Part shown: piece by piece, positions 48,684 to 58,074 of the stretch
How positions within the stretch are numbered: the stretch's first letter is position 1
Layout: every line of letters begins with the position of its first letter
Source: Streptococcus mitis B6
GTDB lineage: Bacteria; Bacillota; Bacilli; Lactobacillales; Streptococcaceae
Length of the DNA stretch: 64,000 nucleotides
Assembly (NCBI RefSeq): GCF_000027165.1
Contig: NC_013853.1
Coordinates: 1,736,001 to 1,800,000 of the forward strand
Reading direction: 5' to 3'
The notes under the pieces: generated by a model
What the model was told of the DNA's origin: nothing
Database searches by the model: none
Seen by the model: only the letters and a program-made list of their open reading frames with translations
Made by a program: the position numbers and the translations under genes

Positions 48684-49211
48684 CTAATCATTATTTGATT
48701 TAAACTGTGTTAGTATTTCTGTTAAAAACTCACAGTATTGTAATTCTGCATCAATCTTGCTCTGATTTTTCCCCAAAGTTCTAAGACTGCTAACTGTTAA
48801 ATTACTAAGTTGAGCTCCTAATTTCTGACCCAATGACAAGTCCGATTCTCTAATTGCTTCCCTGAATCTTTTATTATCTTCTGATATATAGTATTTTTTT
48901 AATTGTTTACTCTCACCTAAAGTATCTATAGTCAGAAGCTGTACTGATCCTTGGTTTTTTAAACGAAAACAAAACTTTACATAGTCTTTCTGGTGATTTG
49001 GGTGTGAAATAACTAGACATTCTTCAATCTCTTTATTAAACAAACCACCGAGTTTTATTTGTTCTTCATCAATTTGACAAGGAAGATCAAACTCTTTTGC
49101 TTTTTCAACAATTTTCGTCTTGCAATATTCTAAATCCAATCTAGGATTATTCTCATCGGAATAATATCTCCATTCATCTATATAACTTTCCAATTCTTTG
49201 TATTTAATCAT
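48684..49211 (-). CDS. Hypothetical protein leading the Hsp70-type operon
   Basis: About 175 residues from the ATG at 49211, preceded by AAAGGAG. Soluble, mixed alpha/beta, no signal peptide; C-terminal half helical (SLGQKLGAQLSNLTVSSLRT). Not recognised. Only 9 bp from the Hsp70 start, so a substrate receptor or regulator of that Hsp70 is plausible but unproven. Confidence 0.65.
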   Translation of the reverse strand: MIKYKELESYIDEWRYYSDENNPRLDLEYCKTKIVEKAKEFDLPCQIDEEQIKLGGLFNKEIEECLVISHPNHQKDYVKFCFRLKNQGSVQLLTIDTLGESKQLKKYYISEDNKRFREAIRESDLSLGQKLGAQLSNLTVSSLRTLGKNQSKIDAELQYCEFLTEILTQFKSNND

Positions 49212-49304
49212 CAACAATCTCCTTTAAAATTTTATTGTTTACGGTTACAGTATAGCATAGCCTTCGCTCGATTTACGAAAAGCGTATTTATATTTACCTT
49301 TATT
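49212..49304 (-). promoter_or_regulatory. Shared leader/promoter, copy B (Hsp70-type operon)
   Basis: Gap-free match to 43244-43336. It includes AATAAAGGTAAATATAAATA, the block CTTTTCGT, CTATACTGTAACCG (TATACT as -10) and the AAAGGAG site. No usable -35, again suggesting activator dependence. The conserved block ends 10 bp from the poly-C tract. Confidence 0.7.
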
Positions 49305-49313
49305 GAACAATTA

Positions 49314-49328
49314 CCCCCCCCCCCCCCC
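49314..49328. repeat. 15-base poly-C tract between divergent promoters
   Basis: Fifteen consecutive C (49314-49328) between the Hsp70-type operon and the Rgg gene. A homopolymer of C this long is rare in an AT-rich genome and is prone to slippage. It lies about 65 bp upstream of the -10 of the operon and directly 5' of a TATAAT (about 49342) on the plus strand. Confidence 0.85.
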
Positions 49329-49423
49329 GAAAAAACGTAACTATAATTACTTTTTTCTAAAAATTCCCTTAAAAACTGGTAGAATTATGGTAGAATGAAA
49401 AAAAGGACTTGAGGAGATTTAGG

Positions 49424-50353
49424 ATGCAAGATGAAAGTATTTATGGATTAGTCTATAAGGCCATCCGTGAGGAAAGAGGGTTTACACAGAAGGAAGCCGC
49501 TGGTACTACAGTGACTCCACATTTTTTACGTCAGTTTGAGCAAGGGAAATCTCGAATAACCATTCAAAAATTTGAAGAGATTCTTTCTAATATTGGAATT
49601 GATAAAGAGACCTTTGATAGTCTCAAAGCGCAGATGTTCCCAACTGAATTTCATAAATTACAGGCTCAAATTGCTGATTTAGCCTATAAGCGTGAATTTA
49701 AAAAGATCCTTAGCTTGATTAATCAACCCTTGGAAAATCCTGGAATAGCTGAACACTATGTGATCGCCAATCGTGTAGTCAATAAATTTGCTATCGCAAA
49801 CATCATCGGCGATTCTTTTCTGACTCCAAAAGACTATCAAGAACTAGAATATATCAAGAACTATCTTAGTGAACTGGACGACTGGAATAAAATTGAGGTC
49901 AATATCTTTTCATCTATCCTGCCTCACTTTTCAATCGAATTTTTAGACTACAGACTCTACCACTTATTAGATACTCTAAAAAAACAGACTGAATACCATT
50001 CAATCCGTACTGCTGACTACTATATTGCCTGCTTAAGAACTGCTATCAAGCATTACTCTGTTAATGGTTACTATGATAAAGCTGAGAATCTAGCTGTGAA
50101 GACTCTGGAGGTGATTAATGCCTTCCCTCTACTGAGTACCAAGATGACAGAGATGATTAGTCTTTCTATGGAACGGGCTAATAATTTTCTCAGACAAGAT
50201 GATATCAAAGGTCTAGAGCTTGCTAAGCATATCTTTGCCAGTCTTGATAACTTTGAAAAGGTCTATCCAAATCAACTTCTGACTCGAATGAGAGAGGACT
50301 TCTTTGTTACTGTCACACAACTTAATCACACTGGACAACCTTTAGATGTCTAA
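49424..50353 (+). CDS. Rgg/MutR-family transcriptional regulator
   Basis: 309 residues from the ATG at 49424 (GAGGAG before it; the frame opens at a TTG at 49409). N-terminal HTH_3 (YKAIREERGFTQKEAAGTTVTPHFLRQFEQGKSRI) and a C-terminal all-helical TPR-like domain, the Rgg plan of peptide-sensing regulators. Divergent from the Hsp70-type operon. No small hydrophobic pheromone gene was found next to it. It is the natural candidate for the activator acting on the two shared leaders. Confidence 0.85.
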   Translation: MQDESIYGLVYKAIREERGFTQKEAAGTTVTPHFLRQFEQGKSRITIQKFEEILSNIGIDKETFDSLKAQMFPTEFHKLQAQIADLAYKREFKKILSLINQPLENPGIAEHYVIANRVVNKFAIANIIGDSFLTPKDYQELEYIKNYLSELDDWNKIEVNIFSSILPHFSIEFLDYRLYHLLDTLKKQTEYHSIRTADYYIACLRTAIKHYSVNGYYDKAENLAVKTLEVINAFPLLSTKMTEMISLSMERANNFLRQDDIKGLELAKHIFASLDNFEKVYPNQLLTRMREDFFVTVTQLNHTGQPLDV

Positions 50354-50365
50354 CCTAGAAAATAA

Positions 50366-50402
50366 AAAAGCTTGAGGAACCACATATTTCCTCAGGCTTT
50401 TC
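50366..50402. terminator. Bidirectional terminator between rgg and mutS2
   Basis: AAGCTTGAGGAA, CCACATAT loop, TTCCTCAGGCTT, with A run on the left and T run on the right. It serves the convergent genes on both sides. Confidence 0.85.
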
Positions 50403-52739
50403 TTATCCTTTAAATGTCACAATAGTCGCACCACTGCCTCCAGCATTTTGTGGGGCATAACCGAAACTCTTGACATGTTTATTTCTTTGTAGGTATTTGG
50501 TGACACCTTCACGGATAACACCAGTTCCGATACCATGGATGATGTCGACTTGGGCCATATTGTTAAGCAAGGCTTGGTCGATAAAGGCATCTAGCTCATT
50601 CATAGCCTCTTCATAGCGTTTACCTCGAAGATCCAGTCTGGCTTGAGGTCCTCGACCAGAAGTTCGTTTCACAACATTGACTTGTTTCTTCTTGACTTGC
50701 TTTTCTTGCTGGGCTTGAACAAGGTCAAATTCTTTTTCTTCCAAGGACATCTTGATCAAACCAACTTGGGCTTCCCAGCGGCCGTCCTTGAGTTGACTAG
50801 TCAAGGTACCACGCTGTCCATAACTGAGAACCACGATATCATCTCCCACCTTTGGAGCTCGTTTTTTCTTAGCCTTTTGAAGAACCTTGTTTTTAGACAA
50901 GTCCACTTTTTCAGGAGCCAATTTTTTCAGCTTGGCCTTGGCTTCAATGATTTCATGAGGTTTGAGCTGGGACTTACTGTGGAGGTTTTTGAGAATCTGG
51001 TCACTCTCACTTAGGGCCATGTCTACAATCTCAGCAGCCTGTTCACGCGCCTTGTTAAGCTCGGTTTCCTTTTCACGATTGAGCTCGTTGTAGAGTTTTT
51101 TGAGAGCACGGTTCATCTTGAGATTTTCTTGCTCCACCTCACGGATATTGTCCAAGCGTTTACGGCTTTCCAGCGTCTGCTCTTCCAGCTGCTCAATAAT
51201 ACGATTGACATCATTGTCCTGATTGACCTGCTGGCTGGCATCCCCTACGATAACTTCAGATAGGCCTAGACGTTTGGCAATTTCAAAGGCATTGCTTCGG
51301 CCAGGAACTCCCTGCATAAAGCGATAGGTCGGGCGTAGAGTTGCAGTATCAAACTCCATGCTGGCGTTTTGCACAAAGGCTGTCTCGATACCATAGACCT
51401 TGAGTTCGGGATAGTGGGTCGTCGCCATGGTCTTGACTTGACGCAGGCGAAGGTCCTCCAGAATAGCCATGGCAAGGGCAGCTCCCTCTTGAGGGTCTGT
51501 ACCAGCCCCCAACTCATCCAAAAGTAAGAGTGAATGTTGGTTAACCTTGCCAAGAATATCCACGATATTAGTCATGTGACTAGAGAAGGTAGACAAGCTC
51601 TGCTCAATAGACTGCTCATCGCCAATATCAGCAAAGATTTCTTCAAAAATACCAACACGACTTCCCTTATCTGCTAAAATCGGCAAACCAGACTGGGCCA
51701 TAATCTGCGTCAAGCCCAGAGTTTTAAGCATGATGGTCTTCCCACCTGTATTGGGTCCTGTAATGACAATCGCTGTTAAATCTTGACCAAAATGGATATC
51801 ATTTGCGACGGCATTTTTGACCAGAGGATGACATACATGGAGCAGTTGAATTTCCTGATTTTCTGACAGCTGAGGAACGACTGCTTGCCTTTCTTGGATA
51901 AAGCGTACCTTGGCACGAATCAAGTCCAGATGACCGATAATCCAAGCGTCATTAGCAATCTCAGCCGCATGAGGGCGGACACGTTCAGAAATTTCTTGGA
52001 GAATGCGAAGCATTTCATAGCGCTCATCTGCTCGCAAACTGGCAATTTCTTCGCTCAGTTTGACCACCTCACGGGGTTCGATATAGACGGTGTTTCCGCT
52101 GGCAGAAATATCATGAACGACACCTGCAATCTTATTGCGGTAGGTGTTTTTAACTGGTAAAACCTGACGGCCATTTCTGCTAGCAACAATTCCTTCCGTC
52201 AACATCTGCGCTTTTTGCTTAAGCAGGTCCTGTAGGACATCGCGTACCTGACTCTCGCTATCATGGATTTTTCGACGGATGCGAGCCAATTCTTCACTGG
52301 CAAAATTTTCAATGAAACCTGCATCATTGAAGGCTTGTAGATTTCCTTGTAATTGAGGAAAATCATGTAATTTCTCAAACCAAAGGGCTAATTCTTCCAA
52401 GCTGACATTTTCCAGATTGGCATAAAAACTTTGCAGTTCTCTGCTAGAAAGAAGCACGCGCTTCAAGAGTAGGAACTCCTCGATATTGAGGTCCGCTCCC
52501 ATCTCCAACCGCTTGCAGACTCCTGCGATTTCCTTGGTTGCAAGAATGGTAAAATGCGGTTGCTCGACAAAGAGATCCTGCATTTCCTTCATCTCAGCAA
52601 AGGCCTGTTTGATTTTATCCGCTTTGGCAGTCGGAGCCAGCTGTCTCAATTGCTCCAAGCCCTGCTCGGTCAACAAATGAGGTTCAAACAAGGCCTTGAC
52701 CTTATTGAACTCTAATGTTTCTAATATTTTCTTATTCAT
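50403..52739 (-). CDS. mutS2: Endonuclease MutS2
   Basis: 778 residues. Coiled-coil core, ABC-type ATPase with Walker [12 protein letters not shown] near 330, Walker [13 protein letters not shown] near 408 and a C-terminal Smr nuclease domain ([23 protein letters not shown]). MutS2 proteins limit recombination or rescue collided ribosomes rather than do mismatch repair. Full length, followed by cvpA-zapA-like genes upstream on the same strand. Confidence 0.95.
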   Translation of the reverse strand: MNKKILETLEFNKVKALFEPHLLTEQGLEQLRQLAPTAKADKIKQAFAEMKEMQDLFVEQPHFTILATKEIAGVCKRLEMGADLNIEEFLLLKRVLLSSRELQSFYANLENVSLEELALWFEKLHDFPQLQGNLQAFNDAGFIENFASEELARIRRKIHDSESQVRDVLQDLLKQKAQMLTEGIVASRNGRQVLPVKNTYRNKIAGVVHDISASGNTVYIEPREVVKLSEEIASLRADERYEMLRILQEISERVRPHAAEIANDAWIIGHLDLIRAKVRFIQERQAVVPQLSENQEIQLLHVCHPLVKNAVANDIHFGQDLTAIVITGPNTGGKTIMLKTLGLTQIMAQSGLPILADKGSRVGIFEEIFADIGDEQSIEQSLSTFSSHMTNIVDILGKVNQHSLLLLDELGAGTDPQEGAALAMAILEDLRLRQVKTMATTHYPELKVYGIETAFVQNASMEFDTATLRPTYRFMQGVPGRSNAFEIAKRLGLSEVIVGDASQQVNQDNDVNRIIEQLEEQTLESRKRLDNIREVEQENLKMNRALKKLYNELNREKETELNKAREQAAEIVDMALSESDQILKNLHSKSQLKPHEIIEAKAKLKKLAPEKVDLSKNKVLQKAKKKRAPKVGDDIVVLSYGQRGTLTSQLKDGRWEAQVGLIKMSLEEKEFDLVQAQQEKQVKKKQVNVVKRTSGRGPQARLDLRGKRYEEAMNELDAFIDQALLNNMAQVDIIHGIGTGVIREGVTKYLQRNKHVKSFGYAPQNAGGSGATIVTFKG

Positions 52740-52841
52740 CTTTATTTCCTTGTCTTTGAATATCTAGGTGTGGTAGCTTTTTACATTCTGATAGATTCTA
52801 GTCAATCTGTAAACAAAGGGCTAGGAAAACTCCTGCCCTTT

Positions 52842-53390
52842 TTATCCGATTAAATTTGTCACCCAGATTTGTTTGAGCCAACTGGTTGTTACTGGTATGC
52901 TCTGGATGATGTGTTTTGCGACGATACTCTTTTCAAGAGGGTTTTGTATAGCTGCCATGGGGATGGTCGCCAAGATGGTCAAGGCCATTTGCAAGACAAA
53001 TAAGGTCACCAACATGGACAAGATACCTGCTGAAACTTGGAACAACTTGCCACCAAGCTTTTTACTAGGAATCAAGTGTAAAAGAAGACCAAGTAAACGA
53101 CCAAAGCTATAGACTATCCCAAATACAAGCAAGTAGCCGATACCAGCGTAAAAGACCTTATCCAACTGAAAGAGTTGATCCGATGGGAAAAAGAAAGTCC
53201 CCTGACCTTCCTGCGGATTTGCATAAGGGAGTAATAAATGGAATTGTTCTCCAAGCCCCCTGTAAAACTGGCCAGCCACAAAAGCCGATGCCAGGGCTGA
53301 AATCAGGTAATAAACCTGTAAGAGCAGGCCTCTCCGATAGCCGATATAAAATCCCCAAGCCAAGACCAATAGAAGAAGGAGTGAAATCAT
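52842..53390 (-). CDS. cvpA: CvpA family membrane protein
   Basis: 182 residues, four hydrophobic segments, typical CvpA/colicin V production family length and pattern (GFYIGYRRGLLLQVYYLIS at the start). Overlaps the zapA-like gene by 4 bp. Envelope role only partly understood in the family. Confidence 0.85.
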   Translation of the reverse strand: MISLLLLLVLAWGFYIGYRRGLLLQVYYLISALASAFVAGQFYRGLGEQFHLLLPYANPQEGQGTFFFPSDQLFQLDKVFYAGIGYLLVFGIVYSFGRLLGLLLHLIPSKKLGGKLFQVSAGILSMLVTLFVLQMALTILATIPMAAIQNPLEKSIVAKHIIQSIPVTTSWLKQIWVTNLIG

Positions 53391-53689
53391 AAGGAGTCCT
53401 CAATCTTGCTCTGTTCTTGCTTACAAGTCACAAGCTTGTGACGGAGTTCTTCTAACTCTTGCTCCTTATCATCAAATTCAATCTCACGGCTGAGTTGAGT
53501 TGACAAACAGTTGACTGCCAACAAAAGAGCGATGGTTTCATCATCTGCGCTTGGCATTTGTTCTTTAATTGCTTGGTATTTTTCTGTCGCAACCTTGGCA
53601 ATTTCCTCCATAAAGAGATTATCATGCTCGCTTGTCAAGGTTAACGTTTTTTTCCCGAATGTAAATTTGAATCGATTTAGATTTGCCAT
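53387..53689 (-). CDS. zapA: ZapA-like cell division protein
   Basis: 100 residues from the ATG at 53689. The N-terminal ZapA pattern (NRFKFTFGKKTLTLTSEHD) is followed by a long coiled coil (EIEFDDKEQELEELRHKL). Likely promotes FtsZ bundling. It has a clear promoter at 53707-53735 and leads cvpA. Confidence 0.78.
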   Translation of the reverse strand: MANLNRFKFTFGKKTLTLTSEHDNLFMEEIAKVATEKYQAIKEQMPSADDETIALLLAVNCLSTQLSREIEFDDKEQELEELRHKLVTCKQEQSKIEDSL

Positions 53690-53706
53690 AAAATTCACCT
53701 CACGAT

Positions 53707-53735
53707 ATTATACCAAAATTCACTAATTTTGTCAG
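53707..53735 (-). promoter_or_regulatory. Promoter of zapA-cvpA
   Basis: CTGACA (53730-53735), 17-bp spacer ending TGG (extended -10), TATAAT (53707-53712). It is divergent to rnhC. Confidence 0.75.
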
Positions 53736-53775
53736 TTTTTACAAATTTGCCTGCTTTTATGGTACAATAGAAACT

Positions 53776-54657
53776 ATGGCAAGTATAACACTCACACCAA
53801 GCGAAAAGGAGATTCAGGCTTTTCTTGAACACTATCAAACCAGTCTGGCTCCCAGCAAGAATCCCTATATCCGCTACTTTTTGAGACTACCTCAAGCAAC
53901 GGTTTCTATCTATACTTCTGGAAAGGTCTTGCTTCAGGGTGAAATAGCTGAGAAATATGCTCGTTTCTTTGGCTATCAAGTTCTAGAGGAAACCAGCGGA
54001 CAAAATCTTCCTTTGATTGGGACGGATGAGGTGGGAAATGGTTCCTACTTTGGTGGACTTGCAGTTGTGGCTTCCTTTGTCACACCTGACCAGCATGACT
54101 TCTTACGAAAACTCGGTGTGGGGGATTCTAAGACTCTGAACGACCAAAAAATCCGTCAGATTGCTCCTATCCTCAAGGAAAAAATCCAGCACCAGGCACT
54201 GCTTCTCTCACCAAGCAAGTACAACGAGGTCATCGGAGACCGCTACAATGCTGTTTCAGTTAAGGTTGCCCTCCATAATCAGGCTATCTATCTCCTCCTT
54301 CAAAAAGGCATTCAGCCTGAGAAAATTGTGATTGATGCCTTTACCAGTGCTAAAAATTATGACAAGTACTTGGCACAAGAGGCCAATCGTTTCAGCAATC
54401 CTATCAGCTTAGAAGAAAAGGCTGAGGGCAAATACTTGGCTGTCGCAGTTTCTTCTATCATTGCGCGAGATCTTTTCCTAGAAAATCTTGAAAATCTTGG
54501 TCGAGAATTAGGCTACCAACTTCCAAGTGGAGCTGGGACGGCTTCTGATAAGGTGGCTAGCCAGATTTTGCAAGCCTATGGAATGCAGGGACTCAACTTC
54601 TGCGCCAAACTGCACTTTAAAAATACTGAAAAAGCGAAAAAACGCTTAGAAAGGTAA
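53776..54657 (+). CDS. rnhC: Ribonuclease HIII
   Basis: 293 residues. N-terminal TBP-like DNA/RNA-binding domain, then the RNase H fold with [14 protein letters not shown] (first acidic pair) and [10 protein letters not shown]; third Asp in VIDAFTS. Cleaves RNA in RNA-DNA hybrids. Its stop is 3 bp from lepB, forming an operon. Confidence 0.95.
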   Translation: MASITLTPSEKEIQAFLEHYQTSLAPSKNPYIRYFLRLPQATVSIYTSGKVLLQGEIAEKYARFFGYQVLEETSGQNLPLIGTDEVGNGSYFGGLAVVASFVTPDQHDFLRKLGVGDSKTLNDQKIRQIAPILKEKIQHQALLLSPSKYNEVIGDRYNAVSVKVALHNQAIYLLLQKGIQPEKIVIDAFTSAKNYDKYLAQEANRFSNPISLEEKAEGKYLAVAVSSIIARDLFLENLENLGRELGYQLPSGAGTASDKVASQILQAYGMQGLNFCAKLHFKNTEKAKKRLER

Positions 54658-54660
54658 GTT

Positions 54661-55275
54661 ATGAATTCATTTAAAAATTTCCTAAAAGAGTGGGGATTGT
54701 TCCTCCTGATTCTGTCATTACTAGCTTTGAGCCGTATCTTTTTTTGGAGTAATGTCCGCGTAGAAGGGCATTCCATGGATCCGACCCTAGCGGATGGCGA
54801 AATTCTCTTCGTTGTCAAACACCTTCCTATTGACCGTTTTGATATCGTGGTGGCCCATGAGGAAGATGGCAATAAGGACATCGTCAAGCGCGTGATTGGA
54901 ATGCCTGGCGATACTATCCGTTACGAAAACGATAAACTTTACATCAATGATAAAGAGACGGACGAACCTTACCTAGCTGACTATATCAAACGTTTCAAGG
55001 ATGACAAACTCCAAAGCACCTACTCAGGCAAGGGCTTTGAAGGAAATAAAGGAACCTTCTTTAGAAGTATTGCGGAAAAAGCTCAAGCCTTCACAGTTGA
55101 TGTCAACTATAACACCAACTTTAGCTTTACTGTTCCAGAAGGAGAATACCTTCTCCTCGGAGACGACCGCTTGGTTTCTAGCGACAGCCGTCACGTAGGT
55201 ACCTTCAAAGCAAAAGATATCACAGGGGAAGCTAAATTCCGCTTCTGGCCAATCACCCGTATCGGAACATTTTAA
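54661..55275 (+). CDS. lepB: Signal peptidase I
   Basis: 204 residues. N-terminal membrane helix (LFLLILSLLALSRIFFW), catalytic Ser in VEGHSMDPTL and Lys in DIVKRVIGMPGD; box E near GDDRLVSSDSRHVG. Cleaves signal peptides outside the membrane. Start 3 bp after rnhC. Confidence 0.95.
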   Translation: MNSFKNFLKEWGLFLLILSLLALSRIFFWSNVRVEGHSMDPTLADGEILFVVKHLPIDRFDIVVAHEEDGNKDIVKRVIGMPGDTIRYENDKLYINDKETDEPYLADYIKRFKDDKLQSTYSGKGFEGNKGTFFRSIAEKAQAFTVDVNYNTNFSFTVPEGEYLLLGDDRLVSSDSRHVGTFKAKDITGEAKFRFWPITRIGTF

Positions 55276-55281
55276 GAGACC

Positions 55282-55317
55282 TAAGAGGCCGAGAATCACC
55301 AATCTCAGCCTCTTCTT
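55282..55317 (+). terminator. Terminator after lepB
   Basis: AAGAGGCCGAGA, ATCACCAA loop, TCTCAGCCTCTT then CTT. Ends the rnhC-lepB unit before the RUP. Confidence 0.75.
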
Positions 55318-55368
55318 CTATCGTGAGAATATGATTATTCCAGTTTGATTAAGATAGAAACAAAGTTA

Positions 55369-55480
55369 TACTCAATGAAAATCAAAGAGCAAACTAGGAA
55401 GCTAGCCGCAGGTTGCTCAAAACAGTGTTTTGAGGTTGCAGATGGAAGCTGACGTGGTTTGAAGAGATTTTCGAAGAGTA
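55369..55480. repeat. RUP-type repeat (copy 3, variant centre)
   Basis: 112 bp from TACTCAATGAAAATC to TTCGAAGAGTA, opposite orientation to copies 1 and 2. The middle is a variant form (GTTGCTCAAAACAGTGTTTT...). Lies directly before the recD2 leader; the recD2 frame is open through part of it. Confidence 0.85.
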
Positions 55481-55512
55481 TTAACTCTCACCTATTTATG
55501 CAAAGGAATCTT

Positions 55513-57879
55513 ATGGAAGTTTATTTTTCAGGAACCATTGAACGGATTATTTTTGAAAATCCCAGCAATTTTTATCGTATTCTTCTCCTAGAAATCGACG
55601 ATACAGACGCAGAAAACTTTGATGATTTTGAAATTATTGTCACTGGCACCATGGCTGATGTGATTGAAGGAGAAGACTATACTTTTTGGGGACAAATTGT
55701 CCAGCACTCCAAGTATGGGGAACAACTGCAAATCAGCCGATATGAACGCGCAAAACCAACTAGCAAGGGCTTGGTCAAGTACTTTTCAAGTAGCCATTTC
55801 AAGGGAATTGGTCTCAAGACAGCTCAGAAAATCGTGGACACCTATGGCGACAATACCATTGACGAAATTTTGCAACACCCCGAAAAGTTAGAAGGCATCG
55901 CAGGACTCTCTGCCAAAAATCGCGAGTCTTTCGTCTCCACCCTCCGTCTCAACTACGGAACGGAGATGGTTTTGGCCAAACTAGCCAACTACGGCATTCC
56001 CAATAAATTAGCCTTTCAGATTCAAGACTTTTACAAGGAAGAAACCCTTGATGTGGTTGAAAATTATCCCTACCAGCTGGTTGAGGACATCAAGGGTTTG
56101 GGCTTTACCATTGCCGACCAATTAGCGGAAGAACTAGGCATCGAAAGTCAGGCCCCTGAACGCTTCCGCGCCGGTCTAGTTCATAGTCTTTTTCAGGCCT
56201 GTATGGAAACAGGGGACACCTATGTTGAAGCACGGGATTTGCTAGAACAAACCCTTACTCTCCTTGAATCTTCCCGCCCCGTAGAACTGGATCCCAGCCA
56301 AGTAGCTCAAGAGCTCTCCTACCTCATCGAAGAAGACAAGGTTCAGCAGATTGATACCAAAATCTTTGATAATAGCCTCTTTTTCGCTGAGGAAGGCATC
56401 CGCAGTCACTTGGTTCGTATCCTTGAAAAAGGAAAACAGAAGAGTCATGATTTAGAAACCATTAAAAAACATATCGCTACTGTCGAGGAAGAACTGGGGA
56501 TTGAGTATGATAGCATTCAAAAACAAGCTATCTACGACGCTATTCAGAACAAGGTCTTTATCCTGACAGGTGGGCCTGGTACTGGTAAAACAACTGTTAT
56601 CAATGGGATTATCGCTGTATATGCCCTCTTAGAAGGACTTGACCTCAAGAAAAAAAGCAACCTACCCATTCTCCTCGCCGCTCCAACTGGTCGTGCAGCG
56701 CGTCGTATGAATGAACTGACAGGCTTGCCAAGCGCGACTATACACCGTCATTTAGGAATGACAGGCGACGATGATACTAGTCATCTGGAAGATTATCTGG
56801 ATGCTGACTTTATCATCGTAGATGAATTTTCCATGGTGGATACTTGGCTGGCCAATCAACTCTTCTCCAACATCTCTTCTAACAGTAAGATCCTCATCGT
56901 GGGCGACAGCGACCAGTTGCCTTCTGTCAGTCCTGGACAGGTTCTAGCGGATCTGCTTCATATTCCCTTGATTCCTCAGACTCGCTTGGAAAAAATTTAC
57001 CGGCAAAGCGAAGAATCAACTATCGTTACCCTAGCTAGTCAGATTCGACAGGGCATCTTGCCTGCTGATTTCACCCAGAAAAAAGCAGACCGTTCCTACT
57101 TTGAAATTGCTAGCGGCCATATTCCAGCTACGATTGAAAAAATCTTAGGCGCTGCCCTAAGAAGTGGTATCCCTGCCCGTGATATCCAAGTTCTGGCTCC
57201 CATGTATCGAGGAACTGCAGGGATTGACGCTATCAATCAGCTCATGCAAGACCTGCTCAACCCACCACAAAAAGATCAACTCAGTTTTGAAGCTCCCCAG
57301 TGCCATTATCGTAAGGGCGACAAGGTCATTCATTTGGTCAACGATGCTGAAATCAATGTCTTTAATGGAGATTTAGGAGCCATCACAGACCTGATTCCTG
57401 GTAAATACACCGAGTCGAAGCAAGATGAGATTGTCATTGATTTTGATGGCAACGAGGTCTCTTACCCACGTAACGAATGGTACAAGATTCGCCTGGCCTA
57501 TGCCATGAGCATCCATAAATCACAGGGAAGTGAGTTCCCTGTTGTCATCCTACCTATCACTAGTGCTAGTAGGCGTATGCTGGAGCGAAACCTCATCTAT
57601 ACAGCAATTACACGCGCCAAAAGCAAGCTTATCTTACTAGGTGAATTACAGTCCTTCAACTATGCTACCCAACATATCGGAACTGCCCGAAAAACCTATC
57701 TGGTTGAACGCTTCAGTGATTTAATTGAAAATATGGAAGAAAAGCAACCAGCGGTCTCTGAAACTGCCACATCAAGTACCTCTGAACCATCCTACATCCT
57801 AACAGAAGAAAACTGGGACAGCATCCCAGCCATGATTGGGATTACAGATGCAGACCTCAAAGAGATTTTTGGAAAATAG
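55513..57879 (+). CDS. recD2: RecD2-type ATP-dependent 5'-3' DNA helicase
   Basis: 788 residues. N-terminal OB/HhH region, helicase motif I TGGPGTGKTT near 356, motif II IIVDEFSMVD, motif III GDSDQLPSVSPGQ, and YAMSIHKSQGSEF plus TAITRAKSKLILLG at the end. RecD2 is used in bacteria without RecBC. The frame opens at 55459 within the RUP, but the ATG at 55513 follows AAAGGA, so the RUP part is leader. Ends just before the duplicated terminator. Confidence 0.93.
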   Translation: MEVYFSGTIERIIFENPSNFYRILLLEIDDTDAENFDDFEIIVTGTMADVIEGEDYTFWGQIVQHSKYGEQLQISRYERAKPTSKGLVKYFSSSHFKGIGLKTAQKIVDTYGDNTIDEILQHPEKLEGIAGLSAKNRESFVSTLRLNYGTEMVLAKLANYGIPNKLAFQIQDFYKEETLDVVENYPYQLVEDIKGLGFTIADQLAEELGIESQAPERFRAGLVHSLFQACMETGDTYVEARDLLEQTLTLLESSRPVELDPSQVAQELSYLIEEDKVQQIDTKIFDNSLFFAEEGIRSHLVRILEKGKQKSHDLETIKKHIATVEEELGIEYDSIQKQAIYDAIQNKVFILTGGPGTGKTTVINGIIAVYALLEGLDLKKKSNLPILLAAPTGRAARRMNELTGLPSATIHRHLGMTGDDDTSHLEDYLDADFIIVDEFSMVDTWLANQLFSNISSNSKILIVGDSDQLPSVSPGQVLADLLHIPLIPQTRLEKIYRQSEESTIVTLASQIRQGILPADFTQKKADRSYFEIASGHIPATIEKILGAALRSGIPARDIQVLAPMYRGTAGIDAINQLMQDLLNPPQKDQLSFEAPQCHYRKGDKVIHLVNDAEINVFNGDLGAITDLIPGKYTESKQDEIVIDFDGNEVSYPRNEWYKIRLAYAMSIHKSQGSEFPVVILPITSASRRMLERNLIYTAITRAKSKLILLGELQSFNYATQHIGTARKTYLVERFSDLIENMEEKQPAVSETATSSTSEPSYILTEENWDSIPAMIGITDADLKEIFGK

Positions 57880-57926
57880 TGCATAAGAAAACCCACCAAT
57901 TCAGGTGGGATTTTTGTTTATTAATA
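57871..57926 (+). terminator. recD2 terminator, first copy of a direct repeat
   Basis: GGAAAATAGTGCATAAGAAA, then CCCACC-AATTCA-GGTGGG and TTTTT. The repeat includes the last codons of recD2. The second copy is at 58019-58074. Confidence 0.85.
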
Positions 57927-58020
57927 CTCAATGAAAATCAAAGAGCAAACTAGGAAGCTAGCCGCAAGCTGTACTTGAGTACGGTAAGGCGACGCTGACG
58001 TGGTTTGAAGAGATTTTCGG
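57925..58020. repeat. RUP-type repeat (copy 4, right end replaced)
   Basis: Starts TACTCAATGAAAATC and runs to AGAGATTTTCGG, where the normal end (GAAGAGTA) is replaced by the recD2 end sequence GGAAAATAG. About 96 bp. Confidence 0.85.
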
Positions 58021-58074
58021 AAAATAGCGCATAAGAAAACCCACCTAAGCAGGTGGGATTTTTGTTTATTAATA
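58019..58074 (+). terminator. Terminator, second copy of the direct repeat
   Basis: Same as 57871-57926 except T/C at one site and the loop TAAGCA instead of AATTCA: CCCACC-TAAGCA-GGTGGG-ATTTTT. It serves recD2 (read-through) and, as a hairpin, the convergent tig gene ending at 58075. Confidence 0.8.

Noticed and set aside
55459..55512. Longer recD2 start inside the RUP
   Set aside because: The stretch is repeat sequence; AAAGGA and the conserved N-terminus begin at 55513.
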